Assembly (NCBI RefSeq): GCF_002556545.1
Contig: NZ_CP022685.1
Coordinates: 3,348,001 to 3,412,000, forward strand
Origin: Streptomyces formicae
GTDB lineage: Bacteria; Actinomycetota; Actinomycetes; Streptomycetales; Streptomycetaceae
Direction: 5' to 3'
Length of the DNA stretch: 64,000 nt
Each line of letters opens with the position of its first letter. Within the stretch, counting starts at the first letter, position 1. This document shows positions 39,931 through 50,297 of this stretch, piece after piece. Below the pieces are notes generated by a model that did no database searches, was not told the DNA's origin, and saw only the letters and a list, made by a program, of their open reading frames with translations. The position numbers and the translations under genes are program-made.

Positions 39931-39971
39931 CGAAGGCTCCCTGCCCGTCACTCTTGGGCAGGGAGCCTTCG
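39931..39971. terminator. Bidirectional terminator
   Basis: 16-bp perfect arms (39931-39946 and 39956-39971) around a 9-nt loop between convergent genes ending at 39907 and 39984. Confidence 0.88.
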
Positions 39972-39983
39972 GCGCGGTCAGCG

Positions 39984-40235
39984 TCAGGAATGCGAACCCG
40001 TGCCGCTACCGGTCGCGCCCGTCGGGCCCGCCTTCTTCGTCGAGGTCAGGAAGTACGCCTTGCCGTCCGGGGTGAAGCCGCTGACGGTCTCCGTCCGCTC
40101 ACCGCCACTCATGTTGGCCGAGTTCTGCGACTTCTCGTAGGCCGGGCCGTCGTTGGCGGACGCCATGCCGGCGGTCCCGATGACCAGCGGGGTGACGAGG
40201 GCTCCGACGGCGACGTACTTGGCAATGCTGCGCAT
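39984..40235 (-). CDS. Small secreted protein ending in TGSHS (family member 3)
   Basis: 83 aa. It has the same signal peptide as the 38893 gene (MRSIAKYVAVGALVTPLVIG, then TAGMASA), and a mature part with SANMSGGERTETVSGFTPDGKAYFLTSTKKAGPTG ending GTGSHS. ATG 40235 has GAAAGGACC about 10 bp upstream. It is the clearest duplicate of the 38893 gene. The conserved SGFTPDGKAYF core suggests a small beta hairpin used for assembly or binding, which is speculation. Confidence 0.8.
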   Translation of the reverse strand: MRSIAKYVAVGALVTPLVIGTAGMASANDGPAYEKSQNSANMSGGERTETVSGFTPDGKAYFLTSTKKAGPTGATGSGTGSHS

Positions 40236-40476
40236 CTTGATGCGGTCCTTTCGAGGGTGTTCCGGCCGTGGCAGAAGGGCCCCGTTTGACCAGGGCCTGG
40301 CGGAGTCGGCCGACCTCCGCCTGTTTTGACCCTGCACCCGCCGCGCGGACCACGCATCTTCATGACTCCGTACAGACCAATCCCCCGCCACCCGCACGCC
40401 GACGAATGGCGGGCGCGGCGAGACGCCTGCACGCTGGCTGCGTCTTCCCCGTGAATTCCCCTGTGAAAGGAATCGC

Positions 40477-40806
40477 ATGTTCCGCCGTCGTGCTCTAGCC
40501 GTGTTCACCCTTGCCGCGCTCGCATTGAGCCCTGTCGCCGCAGCTCAGGCAGATACCGTCCCCGTCGACGCCTTCGACGCCCAGTCCTGCCGGATCACCG
40601 GACACACCGCCGATCAGGGCCCCTACATCACGGTCACGTCCATCCCGCACCCCATCAGCGCACAGCGGTGCCGCGAGCTCGGCGGAACCGTCATTTCCGC
40701 CCTGGACGTCTACGCGGCCCCGCTGGCCGAGGACACGTTGGCCGAGGACACGCTGGTCGAAGACGCCACCCTGGCGATCGAGCCCGACCCGGCCGAGGTG
40801 GGCTAG
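40477..40806 (+). CDS. Small secreted protein with acidic tail repeat
   Basis: 109 aa. Signal peptide MFRRRALAVFTLAALALSPV ending AQA (about 25). Two cysteines (AQSCRITG and AQRCRELG) lie in the middle. The C-terminus carries an acidic LAEDTLAEDTLVEDATL repeat. ATG 40477 follows AAAGGA. Its stop codon TAG shares the CTAG tetranucleotide with the stop of the convergent VWA gene, so the two genes overlap by 4 bp with no terminator between. Function unknown. Confidence 0.75.
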   Translation: MFRRRALAVFTLAALALSPVAAAQADTVPVDAFDAQSCRITGHTADQGPYITVTSIPHPISAQRCRELGGTVISALDVYAAPLAEDTLAEDTLVEDATLAIEPDPAEVG

Positions 40807-42377
40807 CGCCCCGCGAGGCGGGCGGCCCGTTCGATGGCGGTGGTCAGTGCGCGGACCTGTTTGCGGTCGGCCGTGTTCCCGGGCAACTCGCGTGCCCGCC
40901 GGGTCAGTTCCTCCAGCGAGGGCGTGTCGGGGAGGGGCTGCACGCCCCTCGGCCGCGGGTAGTTCTCCGCGCCGGAGCGCAGTCCGTCCGCGAAGTAGGC
41001 GGCGATGGCGCTGACTTGGAGTCCGCCGTCCGCCCGCCACAGGGAACCTTCCAGGTCGGCGGCCTCGATCCGGCCCGACTCCTCGTGCGGGGCGCGGCTC
41101 TCCGGGTCGAGCCAGCGCACGCTCGCCGTGGCGAGGTGCCCGTCGGCGCCGGGCTTGGCCCGCACCGCGTAGAGCGCCGTCACCGTGTGTCCGGGGCCGA
41201 TCTCGCCGCCGTCCACGGAGTCGTCGCGGAAGTCCTCGTCGGCGACCCGGCGGTCGTCGTAGCCGATGAGGCGGAACCGCTCGACGGTCTCCGGGTCGAA
41301 GGCGACCTGCGCCTTCGCGTCCCTGGCGCGCAGTTCGACGTGAGCGGGGAGCTGCTCGCAGAAGACCTCGCGGGCGTCCTCGACGTCCGAGACGTACGTG
41401 GTGTGGCCGTCGCCCTTGTCGGCGAGCCGCTCCATCAGGGCGTCGCCGTAGTCGCTGCCGACGCCGACCCCGAAGAGGGTGATGCCGTACGCGCGGCGGG
41501 CGTCGGAGATCCGCTCCAGGATGCCGTCGGCGCTGGTCTCGCCCGTGTTGGCGAGGGCGTCGGAGAGCAGGACGACCCGGTTGGTCGCGCCCTCCTTCCT
41601 GCCGCGCACGGCGGTGTCGTAGCCGGTCTCCACGCCCGCCTCCAGGTTGGTGGACCGGGTGGGTTCGAGGCGGGCGATCGCCGAGTGCGCCCGGGCGCGG
41701 CCGTCGCCCGTGTCGCCGAGGCGGGTCATCGGCAGGACCGTTTCGGCGGTGTCGCTGAAGGAGACGAGCGCGATCGAGTCGTCGGGGCGCAGTTGGTCGG
41801 TCATGATGCCGAGCGACTTCTTGACCAGGTCGAGCCGGCCCGGTTCCGCCATGGAACCGGACACGTCGATGACGAACGTGAGCGCGGCGGGCGGCCGTTC
41901 GGACTCCTCGTCCGCGCCGCGGGTGGCGAGGCCGACGCGGACCAGGGACCAGCCGTCCTCGCCGGTGCGGGCACCGTCCACGCTCACCGAGAAGCCGTCG
42001 CCTTCCGGCCTGCGGTAGTCCTGCCGGAAGCTGTTGACGAACTCCTCGGGGCGGACCGTCGCGGGGTCGGGCAGCCGCCCCTCGCCGAGCGTGCGCCGCG
42101 CGAAGCCGTACGAGGCGGTGTCGACGTCCAGGGCGAAGGTGGAGAGGTAGTCGGGGGCGAACTCCCCGTTGTCGCGGTCCTGTTGCTCGCCCTCGCCTGG
42201 TGTGCCGCCCCCGGTGTCGGGCGCCGCGGGTGCGGGGAGCGGCGCGGTGCCGCCGCCTTGGTGCTTGTCGTCGGCCGCGGACCGGTGGTCGCTGCCTCCG
42301 CCGCTGCAGCCGGTGAGCAGCAGGCCGCCCGCCAGCACCGCGGCCAGCAGCCCGTGGCGTATTCTCCGCGTCCGCAT
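40803..42377 (-). CDS. VWA-domain lipoprotein (YfbK-like)
   Basis: 524 aa. Lipoprotein signal with lipobox LLTGC (Cys about 24), then a low-complexity Gly/Pro segment. A von Willebrand factor domain N-terminal region (FALDVDTASYGFARR) comes next, and then the VWA domain with the MIDAS motif FVIDVSGSMAEPGRL, TNLEAG and LLSDALANTGET. The C-terminus has the YfbK/DUF3520 type (VALRWLDP-like AtASVRWLDPES, then helices). It is extracytoplasmic and binds a divalent metal; its partner is unknown. ATG 42377 has GAGGGGGA upstream. Confidence 0.9.
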   Translation of the reverse strand: MRTRRIRHGLLAAVLAGGLLLTGCSGGGSDHRSAADDKHQGGGTAPLPAPAAPDTGGGTPGEGEQQDRDNGEFAPDYLSTFALDVDTASYGFARRTLGEGRLPDPATVRPEEFVNSFRQDYRRPEGDGFSVSVDGARTGEDGWSLVRVGLATRGADEESERPPAALTFVIDVSGSMAEPGRLDLVKKSLGIMTDQLRPDDSIALVSFSDTAETVLPMTRLGDTGDGRARAHSAIARLEPTRSTNLEAGVETGYDTAVRGRKEGATNRVVLLSDALANTGETSADGILERISDARRAYGITLFGVGVGSDYGDALMERLADKGDGHTTYVSDVEDAREVFCEQLPAHVELRARDAKAQVAFDPETVERFRLIGYDDRRVADEDFRDDSVDGGEIGPGHTVTALYAVRAKPGADGHLATASVRWLDPESRAPHEESGRIEAADLEGSLWRADGGLQVSAIAAYFADGLRSGAENYPRPRGVQPLPDTPSLEELTRRARELPGNTADRKQVRALTTAIERAARLAGR

Positions 42378-42724
42378 CCGTCCCCCTCGCGTCGTCTGCT
42401 TCCGTATCTGTGACTGTGACGCGAGGAGGGCTTCGAGCGATCGCACCCGGACGTTGCGGATGGGTTTCGATGCGGATACGCGGCGGAGAGCGCGTCACCC
42501 AGTTGCCGGGCGCGCGTCTCCTCCGCCAGGAGCGCCTCGACCGGACCCCTGGCGGGCCAGTCGCTCGCCGCCCGCGTACCGGGAGGCGGGGCCGGGGGCA
42601 CTCTCCCCGGCCAAGTGCGGGTACCGCAGGGCGACTTCGTGGGTGGCCAGGACCGCGAGCAGCACGTGCTCGGCGCCGAACTTCCCCGCGCCGTCGTCGG
42701 TGCTCCACGCCCGGACCCGCTCCC
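42378..42724. other. Non-coding stretch, possible remnant of a Clp-N-like segment
   Basis: 347 bp between the VWA gene start and the ABC permease stop. It carries the VWA promoter. On the minus strand, one frame just after the permease stop reads AWSTDDGAGKFGAEHVLLAVLATHE, which resembles the helix of Clp N-terminal domains (xGTEHLLLGLL). It has no start codon or ribosome site, so it is at most a gene fossil. Confidence 0.35.
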
Positions 42725-43591
42725 TCAGCTCACCACGTCCTTGCGGGCGAACCCCCGGAAGGCCAGCGCGAAGAGCACCAGCGCGTACGTCACCGAGACC
42801 GCCGCGCCCTGGATCATGCCGCCCCACTCCATGCGCGGCTGGATGACGTCCGCCCAGGCGAACTGCCAGTGCGCGGGCAGGAAGTCGCGCCAGTGGCCGA
42901 GGGCGGTGACCGCGTCCAGGACATTGCCCACGATGGTCAGGCCGACCGCGCCGCCGACCGCGCCGAGGGGTGCGTCGGTCTTGGTGGAGAGCCAGAACGC
43001 GAGCCCCGCGGTGACCAGTTGGGAGACGAAGACGTACGCGACGACGATCACGAGGCGCTGGGCCGCAGTGCCCGCCGGGAGCACGCCGCCGGTCGGGATC
43101 TCCAGCGGCCCCCAGCCGTACGCGGCCGTGCCGACCAGGAGCGCGACCACCGGGAGCAGCACCATGGCGGCGGCGCTGAGTCCGAGCGCGACGGCGAGTT
43201 TGGACCACAGCAGGCGGGCCCTCGGCACAGGTGCCGCCAGCAGATAGCGCAGGGACGACCAGCTCGCCTCGGAGGCGACGGTGTCGCCGCAGAACAGCGC
43301 GACGGGGATGACCAGCAGGAAGCCCGCCGAGACGAACAGGCACGTCGCGGCGAAGTTCGCCCCGGACGCGGTGGCCGTGTCCATCAGGGTCACCCGGCCG
43401 TCGCGCGAGTCGGGCGAGCCGCCCGCGACGGCGAAGGCGATGACGAGCACGACCGGCAGGAGCGCCATGATGGCGCCCATCACCAGCGTGCGCCGCCGCT
43501 TGAGCTGGCGGACCGCCTCGACCCGCAGGGGCAGCGTGCGTCCGGCGCGGTAGCCGGGGGCGGTGTCCAGTAGCCCGGTGGGCGCGCTCAC
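42725..43591 (-). CDS. ABC transporter permease (ABC-2 type)
   Basis: 288 aa with six predicted helices. The first follows QLKRRRTLVMGAIMALLPVVLVIAFAVA, the second lies in GFLLVIPVALFCGDTVASEASWSSLRYLLAAPVPR, with the typical ABC-2 coupling sequence after it. It is coupled to the upstream S15-hydrolase/ATPase fusion by GTGA overlap, so that fusion supplies the ATPase. The exported substrate is unknown. C-terminus ends ARKDVVS. Confidence 0.9.
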   Translation of the reverse strand: MSAPTGLLDTAPGYRAGRTLPLRVEAVRQLKRRRTLVMGAIMALLPVVLVIAFAVAGGSPDSRDGRVTLMDTATASGANFAATCLFVSAGFLLVIPVALFCGDTVASEASWSSLRYLLAAPVPRARLLWSKLAVALGLSAAAMVLLPVVALLVGTAAYGWGPLEIPTGGVLPAGTAAQRLVIVVAYVFVSQLVTAGLAFWLSTKTDAPLGAVGGAVGLTIVGNVLDAVTALGHWRDFLPAHWQFAWADVIQPRMEWGGMIQGAAVSVTYALVLFALAFRGFARKDVVS

Positions 43592-46266
43592 GCGGCACCG
43601 CCTCCGATCAGGGTCAGGAACGCGTCTTCGAGGCGGCGGTGCGGGCCCATGGACTCCACGGGCACTTCCAGGCGCACCAGTTCGGGCAGGAGCCGGGCGG
43701 CGCTCGCGCCCTCGGTGCCGTCCAGGCGGATCAGGAGCCCGTCGTCCGCGCGGACCGCGGAGGCCACGCCGGGCAGCGCGGCGACCTTGTCGACCAGCGG
43801 GTCCTGGACGTCGGAGGCGAGGCCGACGAACAGCGTGTCCCCGGAGCCGACGATGTCGGCGACGGGGCCCGCCTGGACGAGGCGGCCGCGGTCCATCACC
43901 ACCAGGTGCGTGCAGGACTGCTCGACCTCGGCCAGGAGGTGGCTGGAGACGATGACCGTGCGCCCGCCGCGCGCGTACCGGATCATGACCTCGCGCATCT
44001 CGCGGATCTGCGGCGGGTCCAGGCCGTTGGTCGGCTCGTCGAGGATCAGCAGGTCGGGCAGGCCGAGCATGGCCTGGGCGATGGCGAGGCGCTGGCGCAT
44101 GCCCTGCGAGTACGTGCGCACGGCGCGGGCGAGCGCGTCGCCGAGACCGGCGATCTCCAGGGCCTCGTCCAGGTGGGCGTCCTCGGCGGGGCGTCCGGTG
44201 GCCTTCCAGTACAGCTCCAGGTTCTCCCGGCCCGAGAGGTGCGGCAGGAAGCCCGCGCCCTCGACGAACGCGCCGACCCGGGAGAGGACGGGCGCGCCGG
44301 GCCTGATCGCCTGCCCGAAGACGCGGATCTCGCCCTCGTCGGGCCTGATCAGGCCCATCAGCATGCGCAGGGTCGTCGTCTTGCCCGCGCCGTTCGGCCC
44401 GAGCAGGCCGAGGACCTGGCCCTTCTCCACGGTGAAGGAGAGGTCCTTGACCGCGTACCGGTCGGTGGACCTGGCGTACCGCTTACTCAAGTCCGTGATC
44501 TTCAGGGGCACTTCGGCGAGCGCGGGGTCGGGCGCGGGCGCCGTGGTCCGCCTGCGCCCGGCGACCAGGAGCAGGGCGGCGAGCACCGCTCCGGAGGCGG
44601 GCAGCCACCACACCCAGGAGGGCAGCGGCGCGGCGGCGGTCTCCACGCCGGGCGCCGTCGGAACCTTGAGACCGCCCTTCAGGGACACGGTGTACGTGGC
44701 GGGCTCGACCGGCGACGCGTAGCCGAGGTCGGTGGAGGCGAGGGCGAGGCGCAGCTTGTGGCCCTTGCGCACCTCGTGGTCGACGGCGGGCAGCGTCAGC
44801 TCGACGTCCTTGCCCTGCTTGGTGCCCTCGACCCTTATGGGGGCCACGAGTTGGGAGGGCAGCACCTGCTGCTTGCCGCCGGGCCCGATGTCGTACACCT
44901 TCGCGAAGAGCACCGTGTCGTCGCTGGAGGACTTCAGGTGGACCCGTGCCGTGGGCGTGCCGGTGATGCGCAGGTCCTCGTCGAGCGTCTCGGAGTCGAA
45001 CTTGGCGTACTGCCCCGGGAAGTCCAGGGAGACGCCGACGCCGAGCGAGGTGAGCCGGGAGAGGCCGCCGCCGCCGAGGCCGGGCAGGGCGGAGATCGCG
45101 GGCGGGCTGGCGCCCGCGGGGTTGTCGAAGGTCTGCTCGCGGCCGCCGAGCGCCACCTCGCGCGGACCGCTCGTCAGGCCCGGGTAGCGGTCGCCGCTCG
45201 CGCCGCGCAGGGTGGCCGCGCCGTCGGTGGAGTCGATGCCGCCGGTGCGCGTGACGCGGAAGGCGGGGCCGGTGTCGGCGCTCTTGTCGTCCTTCAGGTA
45301 GCGGTCGAACCAGGAGCCGACGCGCTTCTCCACGCGGCCGCGCTCGCTGTCGCCGCCGTCGTGGCCGCCCGCGATCCAGTCGACGGACACGGGCGCGTGG
45401 TGGGCGCGGAGCGCCTTGGCCATGGCGTCGGCGTGGCCGAGCGGGAAGAGGGAGTCTGTCTGGCCCTGCGCGATGTACGTGGGCACCTTGATGCGGTCGG
45501 CGACGGCGGACGGGCTGCGTCCGGCCAGCAGCTCGCGGGCCGCGGCGTCGGGCTTCCCGGCCTCGGCGACCCGGTCGTACATCTCGCACAGCCGCTTCTC
45601 GAACTGCTCGCAGCCGCCGCCGGTGTTGACGAAGATGCCTGCCCAGAGCTTCTTGAAGACGCCGTCGGGGAACAGCGCGTCCGCGAGGTTCCAGTAGGTG
45701 ATCTGCGGGGCGATGGCGTCCACCCTGCGATCGTGCCCGGCGGCGAGGAGCGAGACCGCGCCGCCGTACGAGGCGCCGGTGACGCCCACGCGCGGGTCGC
45801 CCTTCCCGTCGAGCTGGATCTCGGGCCGCTTCGCCAGCCAGTCGATCAGCCGGGACACGTCGGCGACCTCGCCCTCGGGGTCGTTGAGCCCGATCTTCCC
45901 GGTGGACCTGCCGAAGCCGCGCGCGGACCACGTCAGGACGGCGTAGCCCTCGCGGGCCAGGTCCTCCGCCTGCTCGCGCACATCGGCCTTGCTGCCGCCG
46001 AAGCCGTGCCCGATGAGGACGGCGGGGCGCTTGGTGCCGGTGTCGCCCGCCGTGAAGTACGAGGTGTCGATCCGTACGTCACCCCGGCCGCCGTCGGTGT
46101 CGATCATCAGGTCCGAGCGGTGCACGGCGGGGCCCTCGTCCGAGGCGACCGCCGTCCACGTGCCCACACCGGCGAGCACCGCGACGGCGGCCGCCGCGGC
46201 GAGCAGCCTGCGCCTGCCGTGCCGCGCGAGGGGCCTGAGCCTGGCCCTGGGCAGTCGTAGATCCAT
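43588..46266 (-). CDS. Fusion of exported S15-type alpha/beta hydrolase and ABC ATPase
   Basis: 892 aa. One N-terminal helix (about 22-42) leads to an alpha/beta-hydrolase of the X-Pro dipeptidyl-peptidase (S15/CocE) class. It has VLIGHGFGGSK, the nucleophile elbow GVTGASYGGAV, an Asp in GQTDSLFP and His in GGHDGG, followed by a C-terminal jelly-roll-like domain. A second helix (about 570-590, WVWWLPASGAVLAALLLVAG) is followed by an ABC ATPase: Walker A GPNGAGKTT, signature YSQGMRQRL, Walker B LLILDEPTNG. So the hydrolase faces outside and the ATPase inside. The two helices fit that topology. ATG 46266 or 46296 are both possible. Confidence 0.88.
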   Translation of the reverse strand: MDLRLPRARLRPLARHGRRRLLAAAAAVAVLAGVGTWTAVASDEGPAVHRSDLMIDTDGGRGDVRIDTSYFTAGDTGTKRPAVLIGHGFGGSKADVREQAEDLAREGYAVLTWSARGFGRSTGKIGLNDPEGEVADVSRLIDWLAKRPEIQLDGKGDPRVGVTGASYGGAVSLLAAGHDRRVDAIAPQITYWNLADALFPDGVFKKLWAGIFVNTGGGCEQFEKRLCEMYDRVAEAGKPDAAARELLAGRSPSAVADRIKVPTYIAQGQTDSLFPLGHADAMAKALRAHHAPVSVDWIAGGHDGGDSERGRVEKRVGSWFDRYLKDDKSADTGPAFRVTRTGGIDSTDGAATLRGASGDRYPGLTSGPREVALGGREQTFDNPAGASPPAISALPGLGGGGLSRLTSLGVGVSLDFPGQYAKFDSETLDEDLRITGTPTARVHLKSSSDDTVLFAKVYDIGPGGKQQVLPSQLVAPIRVEGTKQGKDVELTLPAVDHEVRKGHKLRLALASTDLGYASPVEPATYTVSLKGGLKVPTAPGVETAAAPLPSWVWWLPASGAVLAALLLVAGRRRTTAPAPDPALAEVPLKITDLSKRYARSTDRYAVKDLSFTVEKGQVLGLLGPNGAGKTTTLRMLMGLIRPDEGEIRVFGQAIRPGAPVLSRVGAFVEGAGFLPHLSGRENLELYWKATGRPAEDAHLDEALEIAGLGDALARAVRTYSQGMRQRLAIAQAMLGLPDLLILDEPTNGLDPPQIREMREVMIRYARGGRTVIVSSHLLAEVEQSCTHLVVMDRGRLVQAGPVADIVGSGDTLFVGLASDVQDPLVDKVAALPGVASAVRADDGLLIRLDGTEGASAARLLPELVRLEVPVESMGPHRRLEDAFLTLIGGGAA

Positions 46267-46424
46267 GCCGTCAACCGTACGGGCGGCGACTGACATCCGG
46301 GGCAGCCGTCGGTCTGAACCCCCGTGCCTCCCTGGGGAGTAGACTCCGCGCCCCGCGTACCGCGCTCGTGGTACGCGCTGCCTCCGTCGACCGGGGCTCG
46401 TGTCGATCGCGCTGCGCGCTCGTC

Positions 46425-46478
46425 CTCAAACGCCGGACGGGCTGGATTTAGCCCGGCTGGGCTGGATTTAGCCCAGCT
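46425..46478. repeat. Streptomyces CTCAAACGCCGG repeat plus 20-bp tandem duplication
   Basis: CTCAAACGCCGGACGGGCTG (46425-46444) is a copy of a sequence that I recall as very common in Streptomyces intergenic DNA; a second copy with one change lies at 54150-54169 on the other strand. It is fused to a 20-bp tandem duplication (46439-46458 and 46459-46478, 19 of 20 identical). The second unit supplies the TAA stop codon of the APC permease gene. Confidence 0.7.
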
Positions 46479-47913
46479 CCTCCTCCGGGATGCTCACCAG
46501 CCACCGCGTCTCCCGCCGCGGCCGCAGGTACAGCGCCCAGTACAGGGTGGCCGCCAGCACGATCCCGCCGGTCCACAGCAGGTACGGCACCTCCTGCTGG
46601 CTCAGGATGTACGCGAGGACGGCGATGAGCACCACCGGCACCGCGGGCCACAGCGGCATCCGCCACGCGGAGCGTGCGCCGTGCGAGCCCCGGCGGGCGA
46701 GCAGCGCGGCGACGGCCACCAGGAGGTACATGCCGGTCACCGAGACGCCGGTCACTCCGTAGAGCGTGTCCAGGTTGACGAAGCAGAGCACGGCTCCGGG
46801 GACGCCCACCAGGAGCGTGGCCACCCAGGGCGCGCCGGTCCCGCCGAGCCGTACGAGCGCCTTGTTGACCGGCGCGGGCCACGCCTTGTCGCGGGCGGAG
46901 GCGAACAGGACGCGGGAGTTCTGGATGACCATGACGATGCCCGCGTTGATGATCGCGAGGGCCACGCAGAGGCTGACGAACGTGCCGACCGCCGAGTTGG
47001 ACCAGGCCGTCACCATGGCGCTGATGTCGCCCTCGGTCAGCGCCGTCAGGCTCTCCGCGCCCATGGTGATCGCGATGACCGGGACCAGGATGATCACCGA
47101 GGAGATGGCGAGCGTGGTGAGGACGGTGCGTGCGACGTTGCGGCGCGGGTTCTCCAGCTCTTCGGAGAGGTAGACCGCCGTCGAGAAGCCCTGCGTGACG
47201 AAGAGCGCGATGGCGAGGCCGGAGACGATCAGCATGGCGGTGACGGTGTCGACTCCGCCGGAGCTTCCCGCGCCCCCGGCGCCCGGCCCCGACGCCACCG
47301 TCAGGTCCACCAGGCTGCCGGGGCCCCGCTCGGCGTGCGCGAAGCCGAGTACGGCGACCACGCCGGCCGCGATGACCTCGAGGACCAGGAAGATGCCGGT
47401 GATCCAGGCGTTGGCGCGCAGGTCGAGCAGGCCCGCGAGGGTGGCGAGGATCATGACGCCCGCGCCCGCGTAGGACGGGTCGAGGTGGAGGACGGGCGCG
47501 AGGTAGTCGGCCGTGCCCATCGCGATGACGGGCGGGACGATCATCACGACGAGCAGGGAGAGGACGAAGACCAGCCAGCCCGCGAGACGCCCCGCCATCG
47601 TCGAGACCATCGCGTACTCGCCGCCCGCGCTGGGGATCAGCGTGCCGAGCTCCGAGTAGCAGAACGCGACGCCGACGCAGAGCAGCGAGCCGATGGCGAT
47701 GGTGAGCGCGGTGGCGGTGCCGAGCGAGGAGAAGAGGTCGGGCACGACCACGAAGAGCGTGGAGGCGGGCGTCACGCAGGACAGCGTGAGGAGGGTGCCT
47801 CCCACGACGCCGATGGAACGCTTGAGCTTCTGGTGGCCGCCCGGCTCGGCCGGTGCCGCCGAGGAGGGGGCCTCGGTGACGGCGGGCGTGGGCGGGCGAA
47901 GCGTATCGGTCAT
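46468..47913 (-). CDS. APC-superfamily amino acid permease
   Basis: 481 aa with 12 predicted helices and short hydrophilic ends. TM1 has GVVGGTLLTLSCVTPASTLFVVVPDLF, a break motif typical of APC transporters. The SELGTLIPSAGGEYAMVS segment in TM2-3 and the central SARDKAWPAPVNKALVR are also characteristic. It likely imports an amino acid or polyamine with protons. ATG 47913. The gene stands alone on the minus strand; its stop codon lies in a duplicated repeat. Confidence 0.88.
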   Translation of the reverse strand: MTDTLRPPTPAVTEAPSSAAPAEPGGHQKLKRSIGVVGGTLLTLSCVTPASTLFVVVPDLFSSLGTATALTIAIGSLLCVGVAFCYSELGTLIPSAGGEYAMVSTMAGRLAGWLVFVLSLLVVMIVPPVIAMGTADYLAPVLHLDPSYAGAGVMILATLAGLLDLRANAWITGIFLVLEVIAAGVVAVLGFAHAERGPGSLVDLTVASGPGAGGAGSSGGVDTVTAMLIVSGLAIALFVTQGFSTAVYLSEELENPRRNVARTVLTTLAISSVIILVPVIAITMGAESLTALTEGDISAMVTAWSNSAVGTFVSLCVALAIINAGIVMVIQNSRVLFASARDKAWPAPVNKALVRLGGTGAPWVATLLVGVPGAVLCFVNLDTLYGVTGVSVTGMYLLVAVAALLARRGSHGARSAWRMPLWPAVPVVLIAVLAYILSQQEVPYLLWTGGIVLAATLYWALYLRPRRETRWLVSIPEEELG

Positions 47914-48299
47914 GAAGCGCGGTTCCGATCGACTCGTGCGGCAGGTGCTGCGGCGGGAGCGCTATCGCCTCCGAAGGCTGTTGAGCGGTGTGTTCCAGTG
48001 GCTCCCGGCGCGTCATCGAACCCCGGCGGTAACCGGAACGTCAACGGTCATTTGCCTACGGAATCCGCAGCCGTGCACCTGCCCAAGTCGCCTGGCTTTC
48101 CCAAGAGTTTGCCCCCTGGTGTTGCAATGAGCATGCGAACACCGAAGATGACCTTGCCTTTACAGGCGTATGAACGAGGAAGCATTAGCTGCCCGAATTG
48201 CGCCCTGTGCACGGGAACCGCAAAGGAGTCGCGAAAAAAGAAACGGCACCGTCCGGAATTCGGACGGTGCCGCGGCACGCTCGGTGACGCCGTGCCGAC
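47914..48299. other. Intergenic region
   Basis: 386 bp between the APC permease and tautomerase genes, both minus strand. It contains the permease promoter and the terminator at 48244-48272. The stretch 48050-48240 is unusually AT-rich for this genome, but shows no supported open frame on either strand. Confidence 0.55.
48244..48272 (-). terminator. Intrinsic terminator of the tautomerase gene
   Basis: 12-bp perfect arms (48244-48255 and 48261-48272). On the minus strand it is followed by TTTCTTTTTT, a textbook intrinsic terminator 28 bp after the stop. Confidence 0.92.
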
Positions 48300-48647
48300 T
48301 CAGTGCGTCGGGTGCAGCCGGTACGAAGGGTCGAGATCGCGGACCTCCACCGAGTACGTCGCGCCCTCGGCGACCCCCGACAGGTGCTTGCCGAGCAGCG
48401 CGAGCACGTCCTCGGAGAGCCGCGCCCTCACCCCGCTCGCGCGGCCCGCGAGCAGGCCCACCGTGACGTGGACGAAGGCGGCGCGGGGCCTGCCCTCCAC
48501 GAAGGCCGCGGCGGGGCGGCAGAACGTCTTGCCGACCCCCACCGAGTCCACCCGCTCCACGACCAGCGGATGCAGCTCCGCCACCAGGGCGGGCAGATCC
48601 AGGACGCCGGACAGGGTGTCGGCGTAGTCGATGTCGATGTGCGGCAT
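48300..48647 (-). CDS. 5-carboxymethyl-2-hydroxymuconate isomerase-family tautomerase
   Basis: 115 aa. Sequence starts MPHIDIDYADTL, giving the catalytic N-terminal proline after Met removal, followed by the family features FCRPAAAFVEG and HVTVGLLAGRA. Such small trimeric enzymes catalyse keto-enol tautomerisation in aromatic acid breakdown. A GTG at 48653 would bury the Pro; AGAGG 8 bp before ATG 48647 supports the shorter start. No other aromatic-degradation genes lie nearby, so the substrate is open. Confidence 0.85.
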   Translation of the reverse strand: MPHIDIDYADTLSGVLDLPALVAELHPLVVERVDSVGVGKTFCRPAAAFVEGRPRAAFVHVTVGLLAGRASGVRARLSEDVLALLGKHLSGVAEGATYSVEVRDLDPSYRLHPTH

Positions 48648-48777
48648 GCTCACGGCCTCTCATGTAGTGCACACGCATCGTAGAACGGTGAACCAACGGC
48701 AGAGCCCCCGGCCGGGGCGGCCGGGGGCTCGGGAGCCGGTGAGGGAGCGGCTCAGTGGTTGCGATCAGTGGTCGCGA

Positions 48778-50280
<1,503 letters not shown>

Positions 50281-50297
50281 GACAAGCATCCCTACTC

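Noticed and set aside
12035..40806. Genomic island acquired by transfer
   Set aside because: The chaplin-melC-rodlin order matches the conserved S. coelicolor core as I recall it; no integrase, tRNA junction or att repeats were seen.
42495..42724. Gene for a Clp-N-like protein after the ABC permease
   Set aside because: No start codon or ribosome site in the frame; recorded only as a possible remnant.
48048..48278. 76-aa minus-strand open frame in the gap before the tautomerase
   Set aside because: Overlaps the intrinsic terminator, has no ribosome site and looks random.
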